From Rhytidiadelphus loreus (Eukaryota; Streptophyta; Bryopsida; Hypnales; Hylocomiaceae): a stretch of 64,000 nt of DNA. A program made the position numbers and the translations under genes. Below the pieces are notes generated by a model, which had not been told where the DNA came from, made no database searches, and saw nothing but the letters and a program-made list of their open reading frames with translations. Below are positions 57,665-64,000 of this stretch, piece after piece (within the stretch, counting starts at the first letter, position 1; the number at the start of each line of letters is the position of its first letter). Where the stretch lies: assembly GCA_947034895.1 (NCBI GenBank), contig OX344764.1, positions 36,148,935 to 36,212,934 on the forward strand. Direction: 5' to 3'.

Positions 57665-59474
57665 CATCCCATGTCTGAAAAACATCGCCATGGCATTGTA
57701 CTACGTAAGATTCACTCGATTCACTCGAAGTTGTCTCCCATAGTACAAACTAGGTGGAGAATGAGCATCCTGAATACCCAATGCTTTCAAGGCACGGTGA
57801 CTAGGTCTAAGCAAGGATACGACAAATTTGAGCGAGATTGACTAAAACCAATTTGAGGTTGTCCACCCGCACAGGCACAAATAGATCCTTTTGAGATTCA
57901 CACAGTCCTCCTCAATGAACCCTTTTCGTTCTTCTCTAGCTAACGGACGCACAAGATTTAGACTAGGGCGGGCACACAGAAGATTCTTCTGAAGTTACAG
58001 GAAGAAACTAGAGTGAGGCACACGGATCCAATGATATAACATGGAGTCAATGATATAACATGGTGTCCTACGATTTCATTTTAAGCTAGAGTCTTTCGGG
58101 CAGCTCTCACAACAGAGGACGAGCGGTTCATGCTCAGGAAAAGAGTGCGAAGAGCTTCAACAACAAAAGAATAGAAAGAGGGAGCATTCACCAGGGTCAA
58201 CGAGTACTGAGAAATTCTCCAAACTTAAGATCGAGTGCCACAAAGTCAAAGTCATGACTCCACCAAAGAAGACAACAGTGAAGGTGCCAATGCAAGCGCG
58301 CAGTGATGGTCCGTCTCCCACAAACACCACCCATAAGAGGAAGAAAAAGCAAAAGAAATCCTACCGACTCCTTTTGTGCAGACTACCCAACAGCTCCAGC
58401 AGTGGAGCTTCACTGCCACTCGACATCAACGTTCGCCCACTCTCGAATGCACGAGGAGCGAGCGTCGATTGACTGCAGGAGCAGGTCGCTAAGCCACATT
58501 AGATATGGCAGAAAACCTGGGCCAGGATCATCGACTAAGTCTCGATATGCTAGGAAGCGTCCCCGTAGTTACTAGTGGGCGCAATGAATCGAAAAGCAAA
58601 GGTGGAAAAATTTCCAGTTCTTTCATTACAACGGATAAATGTAAACATCTGCCCCGGTTTTGGAGCAGTGATTTTGGTGATTTGTGACCTCTCCATAAAT
58701 CGCAGACCCTAATCCCAAACATGAATTCTAATTTTCAAAGTCTGAACATCCCATGATAAATAAATAATTTCCTCGACAGTGAAAAAAGTTGTCATCTACC
58801 TATTTCATTCAGTGGGAATAGTACTCGTCTCGATATGGTAGGATGACCGAAAATGAAGCCAACGCAAGTACCACCCATAGTTCCTTGGGTCTGTATGCAA
58901 CGCTGGGTGGTGGAAAGCTTTTCGTTGAAAAACTAAATCCACATGCCTATTTAATGTATACAACAATTCCTACCTCCTTGCTCGAGATATGATTGTCAGC
59001 CACTCAAATGAACTTTTCTGAATTTGAACCCACACCTAATGAAATAATGCTTATAAAGTCTGGTTTCTATACCTATTTGAAAGTTTTGAAAGCTTCCCAA
59101 AATTTCAAGATCTTATTGTGATTCGAACTGTGCACCTATATGATGTCTCACATGATGATTTGAGGATATCCCCTTCCGACAAAGGGATACAACGTGCACT
59201 TCCATTACCGTATGTTAAACTCTATAAATATTTGTAAGTTGATCTCACAATCAAGGTTAGAAGATTCACACAACGCTTGGGTACTGGAAACTTAAGATAT
59301 CGAACAGCTGATGGATGCATCAAAAATCGAGGGCTCAAGCTGTGAATAATTACGCATAAGCGATTTCTAATGGGGGATCATCCTGACCATGTTGAGGGGA
59401 AAACGGAATAAAACCGTCTATTTCCCGATTATTTCCATTTCCCCTTATCTAGTTTCGTAATAATTTGACCATTT
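57665..59474. other. Region upstream of the TNL gene, no gene firmly recognised
   Basis: G+C is higher than average. It should contain the 5' exon(s) and promoter of the TNL gene, but neither could be fixed. On the plus strand an ATG-started, lysine-rich frame of 72 codons (58254-58472, with HKRKKKQKKSYR) could be an exon of a divergent gene; nothing supports it further. Confidence 0.3.
58254..58472 (+). CDS. Hypothetical basic reading frame, weak
   Basis: ATG-started, 72 codons, with a nuclear-localisation-like cluster KRKKKQKK and a serine-rich stretch. It does not match any family I know. Other frames are also open here, so it may be chance in G+C-richer DNA. Confidence 0.15.
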   Translation: MTPPKKTTVKVPMQARSDGPSPTNTTHKRKKKQKKSYRLLLCRLPNSSSSGASLPLDINVRPLSNARGASVD

Positions 59475-59816
59475 TTAAACGTTTCTCAATCTTTGTATGT
59501 AAGTACAATTACAGCTGAAGAACAGAGCTATGAAAACAGACTTAAGAAAAAAGCAGTCTACGCAATCAAAACCGCAATTTAAAAATGAAACAAAGCCCAA
59601 GATTTCAATTCCTGTAACCCTGATCCTGACAAACTCGACTGAGTTACGTGCAAAACCATTACGAGTAGTCGGTTCCACAAAAGTTGAACAAAACAAGATA
59701 GTCAAGGATCTTCCATCTGCCAAATAGGGCATAAGCAGCCGATTCCAACCGAACGAAACAACATAACCAACCCCTAAAAGACTAAGGATTCGTGCTTTTA
59801 GAATGGCCGATTCCAT
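59475..59816 (-). CDS. Hypothetical 113-codon reading frame, weak
   Basis: ATG-started on the minus strand, hydrophobic towards the C-terminus, without recognised motifs. It lies downstream (same strand) of the duplicated exon-like frame at 60 kb. It could be a later exon or chance. Confidence 0.15.
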   Translation of the reverse strand: MESAILKARILSLLGVGYVVSFGWNRLLMPYLADGRSLTILFCSTFVEPTTRNGFARNSVEFVRIRVTGIEILGFVSFLNCGFDCVDCFFLKSVFIALFFSCNCTYIQRLRNV

Positions 59817-59929
59817 GGATCGCGTAGTGGAATAATAGAATTTGAATGGAGTTGAATTTCATATCACCGAAGTCAGTGAAGAACATTGGATTCGTTGATA
59901 GAAAAACTAAATAAGATTAGACAAAAGAA

Positions 59930-60680
59930 AGCTCCCGTGACCTACTCAAAACTATAAAACAAACCCAAGTTAAGTTTGCGTCCATTAGGGAGTCAAGAAC
60001 ATACCTGAAGCTTGCATATCTCACGCCCACAGTCCAGACCATTTTCCAACTCTCCTCTACCGACAGTTTCACCACGTCCTCCAACTTCGACACTTTTTCA
60101 CAGGCGCCACAGAGGACAACAACCACAACGATTACCACCGAAACTCAAATCTACTCAGCACTAGAAACAATCAAACCACTCTGGCGTCATCGTCAATTTC
60201 CACGGGAGCCCTGTCCCTGTTCGCCCTTTCACTATTTCACCTGCAAAGAACCCCACCGACACCATTTCTCTTCACATTAAGCAAACCACCCCAACACCGT
60301 ACCTCCAAATACCCATCAAACCACTAGTACTGACAACCGCTAAACCCCCTCAAAAAACAGAACCAACACATGAGAACGGAAACCTCCTCGTCACATCGGA
60401 GCCTCAGGAACCATAGAGATCAAATTCCACACGAACTCGCCACAAATTCCTCACAAATCGTCAGGGATCGAAATTAACAGCGAATCAAACCGACTTTGGA
60501 CTAGAAGAGGTGAGAACTTTGGGGGGGAAAAGATATACCGCAAAGAAAAAAAGGGTAGACAGGCTTACAAGGTGGAGAAACAGAGAAAGAGAAACAAAGA
60601 GAGATCTGAGTTCTCAGTTGACCTTCGGGAACCCCGCGAGGCCGACATTGACTCACGTTCCGTTACTTCGGGTTCGTGAT
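59930..60680 (-). repeat. Segmental duplication, copy 1, with an exon-like frame
   Basis: This segment aligns, with substitutions and small indels, to 61800-62610 in the same orientation. On the minus strand both contain an open piece encoding VSKLEDVVKLSVEES and W(T)VGVR, ending at a strong 5' splice site (here CTTCAG|GTATGT). A second shared peptide piece is EPEVT.RES near 60640. The protein family is not recognised. It may be the 5' part of duplicated genes or a transposon-carried gene piece. Confidence 0.5.
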
Positions 60681-61280
60681 GTTGGGTCGTATGGCTACCG
60701 TATTTGTGTTCGTCGTATGTATGGAAATTTGGTACCTCGCTTAACCCTTCCAGATCTGGGAACCCGAATTTGGCAACCGTAAACCCCCACCACAAAACTG
60801 ATCAGTCATTTTGCGGACTGACTATATTTCGTAGTTAGGGTTTCGCAAAAGGAGTACGCGGTTTTCCAGGCGTAATGTGTTCTCTTCGTTCTATGGAATC
60901 TTTATTGACTATTTCATATCGAAAATTCTTTCAGTTACTCGTTGTAAGCCTCTGTCGATATCACGGTGAGATCGAAATTTTAGATGGATCCAATTGGACT
61001 CAGTAGTTTCCGAATTGCAACAACTGACATTCTTCGGGTGTTGCGATCTTCAAGCTGTGAGATCGTGTCTGAAACATTGTTTCAAGAACACACTCTCAGT
61101 CAATATCTAAACCTTTATTATGTGGACCTCTCCTGTGGACCTCGAGCACTCAGGCATCTTGATGCCTAGAATCGTTGGTAAAAATCCATTTTACAGTGAA
61201 CATAATCAGATTCTTTTATTTCGATTTGCATACTCAATGCTCCGTTCAGCCATTCATCTCCGTCAATGAGCCACCTCACC

Positions 61281-61370
61281 TAATAACATGCTTGAGGGAA
61301 TCGGTTCATCGAATAACATGCTTGAGGGAATCAGTTCATCGAATAACATGCTCGAGGGAATCGGTTCATC
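61281..61370. repeat. 30-bp tandem repeat, three units
   Basis: The unit GAATAACATGCTTGAGGGAA plus ten bases is repeated three times with three differences. In one plus frame it gives the repeated peptide ITCLRESVHR. It lies between the two segmental duplicates. Confidence 0.9.
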
Positions 61371-61799
61371 GTTCCTTGAATAAGACAAGGACGTATGGTG
61401 CAAACAGTTTATGTCATACTAAGAAAGAGCAGCGAGGAAATATACGATAATCCACATTCTATAGAATTTGAAAGGGTTATAGACTACTTACCATTAGCAT
61501 CCCGGGGGGCTGAAACGATCTGACGACTTTGACTAGAGCTTCATTTGGGGGAGAGGTCTCTAGATTAGCTCCTACAAAACTCAGAAACAACAAACATACT
61601 CAGCCATAGCGCTTTGACATTCTCACTTTTTATTTATTGAAAGCTGGAATAAATGAAGGACAAATAGCTTCAATCAGCATATTCACACAAGTCAATTCAG
61701 ATTTGAATCAATCATCAAACATCGGACAGAAATCCTATAGGTAAGCATGAAATTTCCTCACCCTAGAAGCTGCAACACGCTTTCTGGCACCTTACAAAA

Positions 61800-62610
61800 A
61801 CAATTCTAGCAACTTTATCGCAAGTTATGCTTGCGTCCAGTAGGGATTCAAGAACGTACCTAAACCTTGCAAATCTCACGCCCACCGTCCAAACCTCGTT
61901 CCCACTCTCCTCTACCGACAATTTCACCACGTCCTCCAACTTCGACACTTCTTCACAGGCGCCACAGAGAACAGCAACCTCAACGATCACCACCGAAACT
62001 CAAATCTACTCAGCACTCAAAGCAATCCAACCACTCTATCGTCATCGCCACTTTCCACGGGACCTATGTCCCCGTTCGCCCTCCCCCTATTTCACCTGAC
62101 ACTAACAAAACCACACTAACACCATTACTCTTCACCTTAAGCAAATCTTCCAACACCGTACCTCCAAATATCCATCAAACCACCAATACCAACAACTGCT
62201 ACCCCCCCTCAACAAACAGAACCACCACATCAGAACACAAAACACTTCATCACATCGGAGTCTCGGGAACCAACTGAGATCAAATTCCTCACACATTCGT
62301 CACAAGTTTCTCACAAATTCGCACCAAATTCGTACCAAATTGTCAAGGACCGAATTCAACAGCGAAACTAACCGATTTAGAAGAACTGAGAACTTTGAGG
62401 GGCAAAGGATAGTCAGGCTTACAAGGTGGAAAAACAGAGAAAGAGAAAAAAAAGAAAAAGATCGGGAGGCTTGAGATGGAGCTTACCACAGTGGAGGGGG
62501 GAGCGACAGAAGGCAAGAATTGTTGAAGCTTGCTCGTTTTTCCAGGTGGTCTTCGGGAAACCTGCGTTGACGACACTGACTCACGGTTCGTTACTTCGGG
62601 CTTCGGGTTT
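61800..62610 (-). repeat. Segmental duplication, copy 2, with an exon-like frame
   Basis: Counterpart of 59930-60680, shifted by about 1.87 kb. The open piece reads LCGACEEVSKLEDVVKLSVE and is followed by VWTVGVRFARF, ending at TTTAG|GTACGT. The exon-like region and its splice site are better preserved than the rest. Confidence 0.5.
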
Positions 62611-62703
62611 GTGAGGTAGAACCTTCTGGTACAGTAGTGCATCCTCTCTTATTGCATAATATGCAATAATAGAATTTGCAGACAGTAGGTGAGTCAACCC
62701 ATG

Positions 62704-62791
62704 ATTCAAGACGGAAAGCTGAATTAAATGTTTACCAATAGCAAGTGGGCCTACGCATGATTCAAGATGGAAAGCTGAATTAAATGTTTAT
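62704..62791. repeat. Direct duplication of about 36 bp
   Basis: The block ATGATTCAAGAYGGAAAGCT and the following GAATTAAATGTTTA occur twice, about 56 bases apart. Confidence 0.85.
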
Positions 62792-62830
62792 TGTATATGT
62801 GGCCTCTCTAAATGTATAAACCTCTCTTAA

Positions 62831-63754
62831 CCCCTAAAGGACCGGACTGTGTTTTTTGGCTGTATAGAAATTTTGGGCAGGTACCTACGAGCGGAGATTT
62901 TCATATTTGGGGCTAAAATTTTAATAGAATGTGGGGTCGAGGAAGATCTTTCATATGCACCAAATTTCATGACATTTGGAAATACGAGTCAAAAGTTATA
63001 GCCTAATATGTTACTTTTTTCCCCAGCTGGGCAGTTCGGGCACATCAGAAAAAATCACTTTTTTCAGAAACAAAAATTTGGAATTGATTTTTTAGAGTTT
63101 TATATACATGAAAAGCTTTGAATCATTCAATTTTGATCAATGAGTCAAAAGTTATGAGGATTTTTTGTTTGCGAGTAGTTTTGGATTTCCTACTCTAAAA
63201 TAAACTTTGAAATCCTTTATCTTACCCAATTATCAATATTTTTGGACAAAAATAAAATTTTAGGATGTAGATACATTATTACAACATTTCGACCATTGGG
63301 ATTGGAAATTTTCAATTCCATATTTAAATTGTAAATAATTTAGTATTTTTAATCATTCTCTACTACTACCTACTTACTATTTTTTTCCTATATGTTGTAC
63401 TATTCCAAATGATCTGAAATTTTTCGAGCATGTGGCCAACTTGTCTAGGAAAACAAATCCAAAGAAGCACCACCATTTAGGTCATTTTTTCATAGAAATG
63501 TGAGCTTGTGAAGTGCAGCTGCCCTGCTTTTCGCAAGGTCAAAAAAATGATTTTAGTTAATTTGAATGCTTATATCTTGCAATCCACCCGGTGGAAATGT
63601 CTGAAATTTTTACCACATGTTTTTGATAGTATGTAATACAAGATCCTACAGTGAGATATGTCAAAAAAAGTTTTTTTCAAAATTTTGGTATTTGTACTAG
63701 AAACGGCAGTTTTGGAGTGTTTTTGGTGAAAGTATAGTGACGGTCCTTTAAGGG
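62831..63754. mobile_element. TTAA/CCC-end element (924 bp), subfamily B, best-preserved
   Basis: TTAA flanks lie at 62827-62830 and 63755-63758. The 14-bp ends are CCCCTAAAGGACCG and the complement of CCCTTAAAGGACCG, with one difference. The interior aligns with 48187-49158. No transposase frame is present. Confidence 0.82.
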
Positions 63755-63797
63755 TTAATGCATAGTCCCCACACCATGCACTAGGAGAGGTTCAAAG

Positions 63798-64000
63798 GTA
63801 GTGTGCTCATAAACCGTCACTTTCAGGGTTGTTGGGCCTTTTCGATGGTTTTAAGATGTCCAAAAAAAATTTCACTTATTTTTCACTTGAAGAAAAATTG
63901 ATGTGGAATTTAACACAAGTGGTTTCATATTTTCCATTTATGAATTACTTATGAATTTCCAAAGTATTTTACAATGGGCACCTATTTTTGATCGTAAGCC
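63798..64000. mobile_element. AGGTAGT MITE, copy 5, cut by the window edge
   Basis: It starts AGGTAGTGTGCTCATAAACC and aligns, inverted, with 12330-12571. The right end is outside the window. Confidence 0.6.

Noticed and set aside
59760..59785. CCCCTAAAAGACTAAGG near 59769 as a TTAA element left end
   Set aside because: The flank is CCAA rather than TTAA and no related interior or right end follows; noted as a possible worn end only.

Overview
The window looks like a gene-poor, AT-rich stretch of a land-plant nuclear genome. The evidence is an intron-containing TIR-NB-ARC-LRR resistance gene, a chromodomain Ty3/gypsy element, a Ty1/copia remnant, and several CACTA-type and miniature inverted-repeat elements. 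The TIR begins with an HKVFLSHSGAQK-type strand, a form I associate with bryophyte and fern receptors rather than the flowering-plant type. With only one clear gene in 64 kb, a fern or a large-genome bryophyte is my best guess, not a proof. No rRNA, tRNA or CRISPR was recognised. || Layout. 1-15,700: AT-rich DNA with small dispersed repeats. These are TTAA-flanked elements with CCC...GGG termini, about 300-bp MITEs ending in AGGTAGT, and a few tandem repeats. An isolated exon-like piece lies near 12.7 kb. 15,780-17,150: an island richer in G+C with no recognised gene. 18,007-19,620: a large TTAA element. 20,070-25,780: a structurally complete chromovirus on the minus strand. It has 330-bp LTRs, a 5-bp target duplication, an open gag, and a pol with seven in-frame stops but no frameshift within pol. 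26,000-39,000: further TTAA elements, a CACTA MITE and exon-like scraps. 39,100-42,600: more unique-looking DNA without a clear gene. 42,656-43,640: a copia remnant (short LTR, primer-binding site, broken gag). 43,651-51,045: a cluster of CACTA-type elements, each with a 3-bp target duplication, including a family of near-palindromic 220-230-bp MITEs. 53,079-57,471: the TNL gene on the minus strand, four exons visible, with a +1 frameshift in the LRR part and an unresolved 5' end. 57,700-62,700: G+C-richer DNA with a duplicated segment of about 0.7-0.8 kb that carries a conserved exon-like reading frame and 5' splice site. 62,831-63,754: another complete TTAA element, followed by the edge of an AGGTAGT MITE. 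|| The most notable non-gene signals are two. First, a numerous family whose ends (TTAA target, CCCYTAAAGGAC terminal repeat) match the piggyBac design, which I understand to be rarely reported from land plants. Second, the chromovirus carries a 10-nt complementarity between its LTR and the site next to its 5' LTR, consistent with self-primed reverse transcription rather than tRNA priming. || Apart from the retroelement genes, the window shows no operon-like or pathway logic. The TNL would act alone as an intracellular immune receptor, if it is still functional.
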